Source: Melampsora larici-populina 98AG31 (lineage: Eukaryota; Basidiomycota; Pucciniomycetes; Pucciniales; Melampsoraceae). From it: a stretch of DNA of 64,000 nucleotides. Positions within the stretch are counted from its first letter, which is position 1. Every line of letters begins with the position of its first letter. The stretch covers positions 238,748 through 302,747 of the forward strand of contig NW_006768804.1 in assembly GCF_000204055.1 (NCBI RefSeq), given 5' to 3'. The notes beneath the pieces were generated by a model. That model had not been told where the DNA came from, did no database searches, and saw only the letters and a program-made list of their open reading frames with translations. Made by a program: the position numbers and the translations under genes. This document shows, piece by piece, positions 11,201 to 22,861 of the stretch.

Positions 11201-12767
11201 GGGCAGCCGGCACCAGACTTTCCGGCTGCACGATTACCGTCCCTGTGCGTCTTGAGATTCGACCAAGAAGATAAGCTAATTCGGACCACCTTGTTACACC
11301 AAAGGCAAGGGTAAGAAAGGCCAGGTTGGTCAAGTGGCTACAGGAATAGTTTACATGTTAGCTGAATGTTCGAACGGAAGAAGGAAATCATGGTACGTAC
11401 ATCTTTTTCCCCATGAAATGGCTTTCCAAAGAACGAGTATGGACTGTCGAATTGTTCATTTGGCTGATTCCTTTTGCGTTTCGTAAGACGCGCGTTCTCG
11501 TCATCTGAATCCTGGGCCAAATTGACTTCAGGAGGACCCGAGGCCGAGTTTATCTATGGTTTTTGATACACAACTATCAGTGTCAGGTAATGAATGTGTG
11601 ATGAGATTGAGAGGAAGTTAAATTACTCACCGCAGTTGATGTGGAAGTGGAAGAAAACAAGTTGATTACAGTTGCTTCCTCGGAATCGACATCATTACCG
11701 GACACCGAGTCAGAACATCCGTGGTTGACCTACAGTAGTATTTTGGAATAGGGTTGGGAAAAGTAGGCAATAAACAATGGAGTTTATCAATAAAAGCGAG
11801 ACATTAAAAAGTTGGAAAAGATCTGATTGAGAACATCGACGACTTACAGAAGATGATGGACGTGCAACAGTTCTGGAACGTCCACGTGCTGGTCCGCGAG
11901 GAGCTTGAGGTTGGTCGCCTGGTAATGAGGCCGACCTCTCTCGACGTCAATGGACATGGGCGTCTTGTACATCTCTGACTGAGAATAGGTCGCCCATTCC
12001 ACGTCGAGAATCTGATGATGGGGTTATCATGCCAGAGGGTCTTCGGGCAGGGGTAACTATGCGAGAAGAACGACGGATGGGTACATTTGAAACGTTATCG
12101 GTCTCGTAGCCGGAAGAAACAAAGGAGTCGATCGTTGGCTGTTTGTTCAACATGACAGAAGTGATTTTAAGTAAAAACTTGAGCGGATTTGTATGAAGTG
12201 GTAGCTAATGAGTGGAAAGATTGAAAGATAGGTCAGAACTATACAATGAAGGATAGGTGTGTTGATTGGAAGGTGAAAGGATGAACTCCTTTTATACTCA
12301 AAAGGAGGGACATTTGTAAAACACGACTTACCAATGTCTTGAGTCTGATGAGATCGGTCTCCATTTGTCCACATTTGACGGAATAGATTGTGAGGTTGGG
12401 AAAGGTCGTGGAGTGGGTATTTGAACTGTCGACTCTGGGCTAACCCAAAGGGGTGAGTTATTATCGAACGAAACTGAATAGTCGATGGATTCGACTGGGT
12501 GACCCGGTTAGGAGGTGACAGGGTGGTGGCTTGGTAGTGCTGGAGGTAGGTGTAACACTCGTTGTCCGAAACGTCTGCGTAGCTCTACAAGAGCACAATG
12601 GTTTGACGAGATGGAAGCGGATAGCTCAGCGCCTCCAAATATGGGGTCAAAATGTGAGCGATAAGCGTAGTGCCCGGGGTTTGTGGCCCCGGGGCTGCTA
12701 TGCGACAGCGCCGAGCGCTGCGCAGACCCGCGCTGCGCGCTCCTGCTTACGCTGCGAGCCAGGCTTG
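8243..12767. mobile_element. hAT superfamily transposon, apparently autonomous, with 8-bp target duplication
   Basis: The terminal inverted repeat CAAGCCTGGCTCGCAGCG begins at 8243, and its complement ends at 12767. The flanking host bases CTCTCAA(C) are duplicated at 8236-8243 and 12768-12775, which fits the 8-bp duplication made by hAT transposases. Subterminal CAGCG motifs are dense: about five in the first 170 bp and three near the right end. Such clusters bind transposase in known hAT elements. The element is about 4.5 kb and carries the minus-strand transposase gene described separately. It sits inside the fold-back element. Confidence 0.85.
8612..12153 (-). CDS. hAT family transposase (multi-exon)
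   Basis: Coding pieces run on the minus strand from ATG near 12153 to the stop at 8612. In order they show a Ser/Arg-rich N-terminus, then a BED-type zinc finger near 11230-11330 (PCLWCNK, then NLKTHRDG) reached by a phase-0 splice from exon 11400-11520. Next come the RNase-H-like core pieces (VWTVKGN near 10730; RCFCHKMGL near 10430), an acidic insertion near 10120-10320, an alpha-helical region (RWEQMWHAR near 9800), and the C-terminal dimerisation domain. The last exon (8612-8890) joins at phase 0 to the WW-ending exon at 8949, and reads YPVLSVLARNYLATPASSA then PERSF, a hallmark of hAT_C. I see no stop in these conserved blocks, but several splice junctions (9180-9470, 9990-10110, 11520-11950) were not resolved. 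Role: cut-and-paste transposition in the nucleus. Confidence 0.85.
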
Positions 12768-13096
12768 CTCTCAACCACACTCAAAGTTTACAAGAAAGAG
12801 GAGTTTTTCAATCAATGTTTTGATGACCTTCCTGGGGGTTAGTCTCTATCTAAAAAAACCCGCATATGTAGAATGATTCACAGAATAATTCATTTCTTGG
12901 CTCCAGGGGATTTTTGTAAGCAAGATAATGCAGTGTGTTAGTTTGAAAAATGCTCCAGCCAAAGGTCCACAGGCTCACACGCCAAATTTCGTGGATAAGC
13001 CATAAGTCCCTCTCTCGACTACTTGTTTGCCCGAGAGGGACTTAGTTAGGTTAGGGCAACACAGACCTTTGTCATGGTTGTTGCTGCTTTGGTTTC

Positions 13097-14050
13097 CTCA
13101 ATTCCACACCTTGAGCATGACCATTCAACAAGCCTTATTACATTGCCTCTATTCCCAATGCTGCAAGATGTTCCAACACACCCTATTACATAGATTCTAT
13201 CTGATTGTTTGTGAAAAATTTCTGATTTAGTCATGGTGTTCTCTTCCTATAGTGAACAATGCTTTGGCATTGCTCACTTGCTTTGAATCAAGGAAAATCA
13301 TGAGACAACTCACAATGATTAAATCATTGAGTTCTTCAAAAACTGGGCAAGCTTTCTTCTCTTGTCGTTGCAAGTCGATTGAATGATCAAAGTTGATTGC
13401 TCATCTCATTGTACACTTCAGCTTCAAATCTGGGACTTCTCTTTCCACTCAGATGGAGTTTGACTGACAATGATTCAACTCACATTGTGCATTGTTCAGT
13501 AGCTTCACATGCATCAATCACCTTTCAATATTCCCTCAGAATGATGAAGCAAATAAATTTGTTTCACCTTGCGTGTAGAGATTGAATGGACATATCTTAG
13601 ACCAAGATGTTTGTAGATATTAGAATGTTAGGATTGTTCACAAGCAAAGAGCTGATAATTTTGATCAAATGACTTGAATGGATTTCTCAAGAGGTAAATA
13701 GTTGAGAAGATGGTTGCCATACAACATGAGGATCTTTATGAAAACAAGCCATATATAAATAATGCTTGAGCTAGAAGCGAGAGAGGTGAATCAAGTTGGA
13801 TCATGAATGTGATTGTTGATATTGATTGTTTCAATAAACTCCACAAGAGATGAATAAAAAAAATCGTCTAGTTTTCAAAAAACATGGTTTGTTCCGGATT
13901 GGCGACTAGGTCTTTCCGAAGACTGATAACCCAAGCTTTGTTCAAGTTAATTGTCAGGTGAGTCTAAAGCTTGCGTTGAATGGTGCTGAGCGAGTAGCGA
14001 CTGTAGGTGTTCATTGGAGCAAACCAAAGCGGTGACGAAATTCCCTGTGG
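13097..14050. other. Interior of the outermost nested element, no gene seen
   Basis: AT-rich sequence between the right arm of the fold-back element and the right TIR of the outermost element. I see only short frames with many stops and no recognisable motif. Confidence 0.5.
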
Positions 14051-14370
14051 ACTGATTTTGAATGGTTCAGGATACATTTGCGGTGCCGTGATGCGGGTGC
14101 AGTCAAAAAAAATAAAAAAACTGGCCCAAGGTGTCAACCTTTCTAGCAAAGGTACAGCTATTTCTTTATCTGTTGGACATCGAGAAAAAAATAAAGAAGT
14201 TTTTACCAGATCAAACCTTGAAATTTGAGTAAATGCCCTCAGAAATGAGTTTCAGACACCCACTACAAACCCATACCCTTCCCTCACTCGAATTTGGACT
14301 TGATCGTACTTGATATCAGTCTTTCAAAGATCAATTATCACACCACCCCAGCTGCACCAGTCACTCAAGA

Positions 14371-15184
14371 ATGTCTTCTCAAGTTACAATCACTGCACGA
14401 GCTCACAATCAACCTGCAACATCTCTCACTCCTCGTCAGTGCAGCACATCTCCACACCCTCACAATGGTGGTTTATTCCCCATCTTCACCAACACATCGC
14501 CAACCACATTCACAATGCATGCTTATAAGAAGAATCTCTCGACTTCAGCACAAGATAGATCTGGTGACTCAACTGGTTACTCACACTTTAAACTCAATGA
14601 TGTCAAAGTTGAATTTGAGCTCAAGAATGTTGAAATCAGCAAGCTGAAGGTTGCAATTGGTGTCTATGCGGAGAAGAAGTATCTGAGCTGCCAAGCTCTT
14701 TTTGAAGAGGCTGAAAGAGAGGGGAAGATGAATTATAATGGTTACATTCTTGGTATGGTTGGTAGTGCCAAGAAGCGTCAAAGGTCGGACCAGCGAGTAT
14801 TACTCTGCCAACTCGAGGCCAAGCCACAAAACTCACTGAATTTGGGAGCCAAGGATACTGTTGGACTCCTGACATTAATGGCAATCCAGATATGCCATTG
14901 GAAATTCAATATTTGAATTTCTTGTTTTAGTTGGTTTCTACAACATAACTAAATCTTGTCTTGAAGTGTAGTTTTTGATAAATATCCGGTTCGAGATTTG
15001 AAGCTTCTTGGCACTAGCAACCATAGTTGTGAATTTGGGAAGACTCGCCCTAAGAGTATCATTGATGTTGAAACTTACAAGGAGTTCAAACGAGTAATGG
15101 CTAGGAATGATGGGAAGGAGATAGGGCTGTGGGCAAAGATTCAAGATCCAAAAGCATCCAAGAAAAATAAACAACAGATGAATG
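14371..15184 (+). pseudogene. Unrecognised gene remnant with at least one frame change
   Basis: An open frame starts at ATG 14371 and carries a Lys/Glu-rich stretch around 14590-14790. After about 14790 the protein-like reading moves to another frame (GYCWTPDINGNPD near 14840-14890), which ends at a stop near 14927. A further protein-like segment (from about 14970 to a possible GTGAGT donor at 15183) contains VETYKEFKRVMARNDG. The shifts could be missed introns or true frameshifts. I recognise no domain. It may be a decayed gene or transposon-derived. The call as a remnant rests on the frame changes alone. Confidence 0.3.
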
Positions 15185-15399
15185 TGAGTTTACATATGGT
15201 CTCTAAGCTGTATGTACATGTAATTAGGTTTCTGAGTACTGGTTACATATTACAAGTGTCAGCTCTCGAGCTCTTAAGCGTAAGAACCAGAAGAGCTACA
15301 AGACATGTAAATAATATTTCCTTTTATCACAGAATATATCTTAAAACAAAATACAACTTACAGACCTAGTTTCAAAGGTCGCACTAGCTTTTAGATAAC

Positions 15400-16570
15400 A
15401 AATATAAGCTAGTTAGAATAAATCATATAACTTAAAAGAAAAACAAATATACAATTGAAAGTTGTAAGACATTCTATTTTACATCTTAATGACTTTAGTA
15501 TTGAAAGTCTCAATGTCTCAATAATGAAAGAACAATTAATATACCAAGAGAACCTTTTACTACCTGTGAGAACAGAATATAACACCGCTAGTATCTTGAG
15601 AAGAACACTAGGTCGGAGATACTACGTTCTAAAGCAACCAATCCCATGACCAAGGAAATCATTAGTAAGATAATGAATGAAGAGGGACAAAACAATCTAC
15701 CTAACCAAGAAATAACTCACAGACTAAAACAGTCACCAATAGATTACGTAAAAGAAAGCGTAAGAAGTAGTTAACGGATCATGAGAAGTAAAATGATCCA
15801 AGTGCTAACTTTCTTACGTAAAAATCCTATTTGACTAGTCAAGGTAAGACTAGGCGTGAGAAGTACACCGGCAGACATTATTGACCCGTTCGGAGCATGA
15901 AGAGCCAAAGCTAAAGAAAGATCGTAGTAAGATAACTACAGGTAGGACAGCTAGATCTGAAGGTATAAATACGATGCTAACAAACAGAAGAAAGAAGGAC
16001 GGCACCTGATTTTACACACCCAAATTTCTACTTAGATCCATTATCTAAAATAGAAAACCTAGAACTCTTTTCTTCGATTGCTAGCTATTAAGAAATTCTC
16101 AAAGAATAATCATATTAGTTCCCTTTTGAAAACTTAGTCATTTAAAATCAGCGTCAAAACCTTCTTCTCTTTGAAACTCCCCGTTGTTATACTTCATTCG
16201 TCGAAAGATCCTATCTGCTAAACTACTTGCCGGTTAGTCAGTCTTTCTTCTCATCTTCTGGTCAAGGACCCAGGTTCTACAACAGTAACTGTTGGTAGAA
16301 TCCCTGCAGATTTATCTCAGGCTACTCTTGACTTACGAGTTTTAGAGAATAAACTACGGCCTAGGCTTGACCAGCTATCGCCCGTAACCCTACAGTGGGC
16401 CAGTAGTTTTGAAGTCTTGTTCAAGAAATATAAGATCCTCCTCGAGGCGAAACTGATAACGTATCTTCCTTATCTATTTTCTGGTATCAAGTACTACGAA
16501 CATTCCCCGTAACCAGCGGAATACTAGTCAGGACCTTAGTACTAGTTGTTGACTAGACCAACTGTATGTC
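15400..16570 (+). other. AT-rich segment with a possible retroelement fragment
   Basis: No complete gene. Around 16230-16511 there is an ATG-less open frame of roughly 90 codons (containing VTLQWASSFEVLFKKYK) ending at TAA. It is preceded by about 800 bp of AT-rich sequence with many ACTAGT/CTAGTC-like motifs. This could be an LTR plus the start of a gag-like frame of a degenerate retrotransposon, but I found no second LTR, primer-binding site or protease/RT motif. The assignment is speculative. Confidence 0.2.
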
Positions 16571-19500
16571 ATAAGTTGTAGCCACCCTGACAACAAGTTA
16601 GTCTTTGGGAACATACATATGTACTCAGGGCTGACACTCTGTATAAACCTTGTGGGGCTATAAGTTCTACAACATTAAGTAACCTTTTGCCTTTTTCCAA
16701 ACTGGTCATATTCTTGTCATAGATGAATGTGCCATTCAGGAGAGGTGTCTGTACAGCAAAAGTGTATGGGCTGTAATAGACTGGCATACAAAAATAATTT
16801 CCTGGAGCCAACACCAAAACTGGTCCGCTATGCTATGGATTTTGACCCATCTCAATATTGGAGCAGAGTCACTGCTATAAGCCCAAAGCTATAAGATCAC
16901 TTTTTTTTGTGTCTCATGGGGTTGCAGAGCGATAAAATCACTTCAAAAACACTAAATGGTAGTGCTGTATTCCATCCTCTATATAGTGCGCTATATCACT
17001 ATATAGCAGGGGAACAGGCAAGACCAAAGGTGAATCTGAATGCTGATTTTTTACCAAACATAAGAAACCATAAAAAAAGTAAACTGAATTAACAAAAGAA
17101 ACCTTATGTACTTGCCATAATTTTCTAAGAGTAAACAGTCAAGATCAACAATACAAAATGCATTAGTAACCTTTACGAAACGAGAAAAAAAATCTTCAAC
17201 CAGAGAAGCACGGTAAAGAGCCAAAATAATGATAATGGGCAATCAAAGCAGATCACAGTTAAAAAAAGTGATCAAAGCAGATTGTGGTATGATTGTTAGT
17301 GTGAAAGGCTCATGAATTTCAAGTGGATACCGCAAATGCCCAAACCCAATGTTCTCACTCAATACTCAACATTTTCAGCATTTGAGAGAAAATTGAAGCC
17401 TTATATCTATGCAGGTACTGTGTTTCTCAAGAATCAACATGAAGTTGTTCATGGAGCTCCCAGGTGTTGTTTTTGAATAGAAATTTGAATTCAATAATAC
17501 AAAGAACAAAGAGAAAAAAAGGTGTGATCAGATCCTTTAGAAAAGGATGGAAATCAAACAGGTTGAGCATCCTGAAGAGGGTCTTGGGAGCTTGAAATGT
17601 TGAGTTTTGAATGAGAACATTCAATTTAAGGTTTGGGCTGAAATTTGTAAGCCCTTGACACTAAAAACCATATATAACACATTCTGAGACCAAACTGAAT
17701 ATGGCTGAGAATGCAAATTAGTCTGATAATGGATGGCAGCTGGACTTTGGAGAGTTGAAGAAGTGAGAGTAGTTGGAACAGGTACAGCAAAAACCAATTC
17801 CATTTCAGGTGATGCAAGTTTTATCATAAATCAAACTGAATGATTGTAATCATCAAATTCAGCATCTCTCCAGCTTTCAGAAGTAGGGTTTGCAAACAAG
17901 AAAGTCCAGTCCCTAGATGTACAATATTATTCAATGCACAATCAGTTTAGGGAATATAATCAGAGCTCAAATTCAATTCCAGAAGGTAATGAACTTATTT
18001 TTCAAAGATATATTGATCATCTAAAAAAAATGATTGAAAGGATCACAGCTTTCTCTGTGATATATACTGTTCCAAATGCAAATTGCAGCCTTGATCTTGC
18101 ATGCTTCTTTAATACTTCTTCATAAGTATACCACCCAACTGTTACATGGTTCTTTTCTCATTAGCACGCCCCCACTTATATACTGGTTTTGGATAAAGCA
18201 CTGACTCTGTATGGACAAAGCTTGCGCGCCTTCTGCATGGTTCATTTGGTTTTTCTTTCCAAAAAGTCTGGTTGGTACTTTTGTAACTCAGTCGATCTAC
18301 TTTTGCTTTTGACTGGACTGATTTCCACCAATCACTTTGCAACACATGTGCTGAAATGTTGTTCAGCATTGCTCTCTTTATTTTCTGGTTCACTCCCAAA
18401 AATTGTTGAATTGCTCTCTCACTTCCAAAAGCACTATCATCTCTTCATTATGTCACCATCTTTATTTCCTCAGCTGTATCCCTCCATTGGTCCAGCTCAC
18501 TCATCATGTAGGTGTCATTCAACTTTTGAAAAGTGGTCCATGTCATTTTGTTTTCAACACAATGTACATTGAAGTGTGGCCTGATGGTTTTGAATTGGTG
18601 TTGAACTGGTCCAAGAGTCAGGACAAATTCTGTGGTGGAGCCTGCACATTGAGTGTCACTGAATGTGCGGGCGGGCCCGCCTATGCCCTAGTAGAATATG
18701 AATTCAGGGATACTTGGAAAGTCATTTTTTGGAAGGTGTGGTGGCCCACAGCTGTCTGCTTTGCACTCATTGATGTGGGTTAACCCTTGGGGAATCTTTC
18801 TTTTTGCTACAATTTGGGAATGGGTTCTGGACATTCAATGGAAATGTGCCAGCACCCTTAACATCCCAAGACAATTCATCTTTGGTGCACCTGAGTGGCA
18901 AAAAAGTATGAAAAAAATTGTATCATTCTGAGGTTGGCCAAGAACTCAAAAGTGAAAGCAACACAGGTGCTTTGAACCCAATTTATAAGCAGAAGTTGAA
19001 CACATGATCGCCACCACTGTCTTTAACATTGTTCCATCAGCACTTTTCTGGCCACTGAAAGATTTCTTATTCATTGGATTTGTCAGGCAGAAAAAGAGCC
19101 ATGGCTGGGCTGTATTGGTGGTACGTGAATGTTGAAATTCACCTACATTCTGTTTACATCCATTGTATGCATGGACCACAAGACCAGGTCTTTGATCATT
19201 TTTTCAGTTGTAGCAATGGTAAAATGACATCATCCTGTTGACCATTCAAAATTACCATTCATCTTCTCATGACCAATTTCATCTAGAATTCCAATTCATC
19301 AAATTTGTCATCAAGCTCAGCAAGTTCTGGTTATTTTGGATGCCCTCCCTTCCCACCCATGGATATTTTGTGGTAACACTCCTTTGTATGTGTCTTTTAT
19401 ATTTATCAAGAGTTATATATATATACTTTAAAGTATTGCCATTGAGGTGTATATTAAAAAAACAATATAAAAAACTCCTTATAAGATTTATTTCATGTCA

Positions 19501-19700
19501 TGGTTGTGTTAGTAAGGTCAATGTTTTGATCTATGTCAAATGTATGTTGCTAACAGGGTCCTATAATTGTTACTTTTTATTCAATGTTTCACATTTTTTA
19601 CATTGTTTTTGTACACATTATGTACTGCTAGCCAGCCTGTCACAGCCATAGTGGGTGCTCTTGTGTCAGTTTCATGTCTTCCATAAGTACCTGACAATAT
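16571..19700. other. Long non-coding stretch, decayed repeats
   Basis: Several short frames exist, but none has a recognisable motif, consistent codon pattern or splice context. The sequence has the look of old transposon debris. One local GC-rich spot contains GGGCGGGCCCGCC near 18670. I see no supported gene. Confidence 0.5.
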
Positions 19701-19707
19701 AAACCTA

Positions 19708-20225
19708 TCAAAGTCCCCCCTGCCCAAGCAGTCAAGGGAGGGACTTGCGGCTAAAGTCCTACTTTTCAACTCAAAACAGCTGGATTTTTGGGCTGTTTTC
19801 CTTGATCATCCATTATGAGAGTCACAGACATCATAAAATAACGCGGGCAGCTCAAGAGGTCTTCTCTTCAGACTTCTACATTAGCTTGTGCATTTTCCAA
19901 CACATATTTCACTCATCAAACTCACTCAGAAGAGCTGTAAAAACTTGTAGCTGCAACGGATAATTCAATACAGGACCCCCTGAGGTGTGCTTAAAACCCC
20001 AGAAACACAGTGTCCAAGAATTTAAATAGCAGTGAATCTACCTGCAGTGACAATCTGGAACTAGAAGGAGGAGGCACACAAGATGCTAAGGAAGCTATGT
20101 GTGGCCGGATCAGTGATTTCATGAGGTCTGTGATTCTCATAATGAGCAAAAACACAAAAATGGCCAAAATTTCTGCTGTGGTGAGTTGAAGAGTCTACTC
20201 GGGCGGGGGGGACTTTGATCAGTTT
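19708..20225. mobile_element. Degenerate fold-back/TIR element (about 0.5 kb)
   Basis: The left arm (about 19700-19860) and right arm (about 20100-20230) are diverged inverted repeats. Both contain ATCAAAGTCCCCCC, followed by an ATTATGAGA-TCACAGAC block. The left arm also has an AAGTCCCCCC...GGGAGGGACTT hairpin like the one in the nested fold-back element near 7840-7960, so the two may be distantly related. There is no coding content. Confidence 0.5.
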
Positions 20226-20799
20226 GTTGACGATATTTCCAGCCTTTCTGATAACGACTGTGCATACAAAGTCATTGAATGAAACAGCATTGAAATGAAA
20301 ATCATAAAATTTGGAAAGCCAAATCAATTCATCTTTCTTGACCAAACGTCGGTCAAATTCTGACAAACGCGTCATATACCAACTTATCATTCTTCAAAAA
20401 AACACTCACAAATGTTTATCTTTTATCTTCACCGTCATCCTTGATCAAAACAAATTCATCTTTAGTGCACATATCTTTTATTCTATTTTGTTAAGTAGAG
20501 TTGAATCTACAAGAAAATTCATCTAAAACACATCACATATTTTCTTTTAAGTACAAGTCAAGATTCAAGAATCATTTTTTGTATGTTTTTGTATTCATTA
20601 TTTTAGAAAAGAAGTCAAGGATTTTTTAAAGAAAAGAAACTATTTTTTTGAGGGATGATTGAAGGAATTTCTTCCATTGGGATCTCGCGTCTTTAAAGAT
20701 TTGATTTATGAACCCCCCCAAAAAAACCAACGTCAATTGAATATGTTGCATGTTCTGATATATTTTTGTTTGAAGAGATGAAGCGAGAAAAAGAAAGAT
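20226..20799. other. Intergenic region downstream of the minus-strand paralogue A
   Basis: AT-rich sequence. Homology to the second duplication copy begins near 20335 (ACAAACG and TTCATCTAAAACACATC-type stretches, matching near 43690 and 43850). No coding frame is supported. It probably holds the 3' UTR of the minus-strand gene. Confidence 0.4.
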
Positions 20800-22861
20800 T
20801 TACCTTTCATGTGGAACTGTAGTAATGATAACAAAACGAACACCCACTGACGATAAAAAAAGAACAAAGAAGTCAATTGGATTGATCTAATATATCAGAT
20901 TTGAGATAAAATAATGCTCACTCAATCTCGCCTGTATACCAATTGGTGGTCTTTCAGGTGAATTGAAATAAGAGATCAAATCGGGTAATGAACCAGATGT
21001 TAAACCTTCAATCCTTAAACAGCCAATGGGACCATGAAAAACATGGAAGGCAGCTATTTTAAAACATCAACCGACCCACCCCCAAATAAAATTGAGAAGT
21101 CAATATCCGTTTGAACCTCTTTGTATTCTAATGAAGTTGTTTGAGAAACCAAAGATTATTAACCTGATGGAGGAAGAACTGATTGATCTGAAAGCTTCCT
21201 AGAGCTTTTAAAATCATCCATTCCAGGCTTGTTATGAGCTGGTAAAATGACAACTGCCATCGAAGAATAAAGGGATGGCGTTGGTAAAGTCTCTTTGATC
21301 TCTAAGCATTCCAAAGAAAATTAAATCAGCACAAAAAGAATGGAGAGCTGTTTATTGGATTGGATTTTTGATTTTGTTTCCTACCCATAGAAAAGAAACT
21401 TTTTTCCTTCGACATGGAAGCCTTTCTCCTTGACTTCCTACATCCACATTGTCGGTCAGAGCAAACTTGCCATAATCAAGGCAAATGGATCGAGAAGGCT
21501 TGAGTTTCAATGCCAAAAGAAATTATTCAAAGAATGGAACTCACTTAAGACGACGCGTTGGATGGCGTCGATGAGATCGGCATTAATGGGCCCGGTTGTC
21601 ACACTTTGATTATACCCAGATACTCGAAGGTTTTGAGGGACTAGTTGGGGAATTACCCCTCTCGATGGATCGTGATTGAAAGGTAAAACATCTTCAGTAG
21701 TTTCTTTTTGAGAAGCATTCAAAGAAGTAGATGCAGAAGCTTCAGGAAAATGTAGATCGGTCAATATCATTTGACTTCGTTCATCATCCGTATGAATGTG
21801 TGCGGTAGATCCTTGTAACCAGTCGTAAGAGATATAATCAAATCCATCATAATCTTGATGATTATTTGGCATCAATTCTGGGGTTTGTTTAATCTTGGCC
21901 AGCTCTATATCTTGCAATGGGATTGCGTCAATTTCAGTTGGATTCATAGCCGGATTTGAAATCGCATTTGGATCTGAAATTATATGGGAAACTTTGGCTG
22001 GACCGAAAATTTGATGTGGTCTGAAATTTTGATAATGGTGTTTCAAATGATTCCTCAATTCTTTGATTTCGTCTTCATCGAGCCTTTCATTTGACGTATT
22101 GAAAGTTAATTCTCTTGCCAAAACAATCGGATGAACTGATTGTCCTTTATATTTCACATTGACCACTTTTGTCAAATGTATGATTGAACGAATTAGTTCT
22201 TTAGGAATCAATTTGATTTATCAAGGAATTAGACTGTTTATTTACCTTTTCTGACATCATCCGAATTGTAATAAACTGGTAAGTTCGGATGTGGATAAAC
22301 TCTCTTCTCTTCAGGAATCGTCTTGTGAGCTTGATAGCCTGCGAAATAAAGATTCCAGATCATACGGAATGAGTCAAATCAATTCATACGAGCTTGAATG
22401 CGATAGTCTTTTGTGATATTGAGGATAATGTTGAATAGACCAGCGGATAAGATAGACTTACAGGGTCCTGGATCATCACTGAGTTTAAAACTATTCATTG
22501 TCGTACCCGTTTCATCTGAGTTTGTCTTGTTCATTGTTACATAAAAGAACACCCCGTGAAAGAACATTAGCTATTTCGATCGGTTTAGTAAGATGTTTCA
22601 ATGAAATCACGACAAACAATTTAAAAGAGTTCGAATATTTGAGGGCCGTTGCCCTGAGAGCATCCCACCAATTGGAGGTAGTCTATTCATTGAAAAATTG
22701 GGAGCTATATTGAGATCTATCATTTGGAATTCCAAAAAGTTTATCAATAGTTTCTATACAATCACATAATTTTTAGAGAGTGAATGAAGTGTTTGAAAAT
22801 ATGACTTACTAGCGCAGTGAGCCCTCTTGTCTTGCGTATTCATTCTGATATTTAAACTCAT
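20800..22861 (-). CDS. Unrecognised protein family, paralogue A (multi-exon)
   Basis: No known domain is recognised. Exons are supported mainly by conservation with paralogue B at 44186-46189. The first ATG at 22861 encodes MSLNIRMNTQDKRAHCA, then a GTAAGT donor. A short exon has RVYPHPNLPVYY (B: RVYPRPNLPVF). The large exon (about 21547-22177) ends LIDAIQRVVL (B: LIDAIQRVLL). A cysteine-rich exon reads VCSDRQCGCR (B: VCVDPACRCR). The next carry a YSSMAVVIL and an FHGPIGCLRIEGLT block (B: FHGPIEYLRVEGLT), and the last ends VRFVII...HER at TAA 20800. Exon 2 near 22740 is one base shorter than B's, so in B's phase it runs into a stop. Either the 5' splice model differs or copy A is frameshifted. 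There is no signal peptide or membrane segment. Function is unknown; it is likely lineage-specific. Confidence 0.6.

Larger units (their letters stand above)
7872..13096. mobile_element. Middle nested element: fold-back/MITE with arms of about 230 bp, split by a hAT insertion
   Basis: Bases 7872-8100 match the reverse complement of about 12868-13096 along nearly their full length. Both arms contain GAAACCAAAGCAGCAACAAC and the hairpin-forming pair AAGTCCCTCTCG / CGAGAGAGGGACTT. Removing the hAT element between them leaves an original element of only about 0.7 kb, most of it TIR, typical of a fold-back MITE. A second copy of the AAGTCCCTCTCG hairpin lies immediately outside the left arm (about 7838-7871). 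The exact outer boundary is therefore uncertain. Confidence 0.65.
7726..14152. mobile_element. Outermost of three nested elements: TIR transposon with TA flanks
   Basis: The left end (7726-7815) and right end (about 14058-14152) are inverted repeats, both beginning CCTTTGCTAGAAAGGTTGAC. The right arm carries about 12 extra bases. TA lies just outside each end (7724-7725 and 14153-14154). The interior is interrupted by the elements described at 7872-13096 and 8243-12767. Its remaining own sequence (about 13100-14050) shows no convincing gene, so it is probably non-autonomous. Confidence 0.7.

Noticed and set aside
12531..12876. Overlapping GC-rich open frames on both strands, and a GGATAGCTCAGCG word like part of a tRNA A box
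   Set aside because: The region is the subterminal CAGCG-rich end of the hAT element. The open frames follow from GC content, and no cloverleaf or B box could be formed around the word.
18189..18783. Two overlapping plus frames of 126-127 codons
   Set aside because: No protein-like motif, both without splice signals, in a region of decayed repeats.
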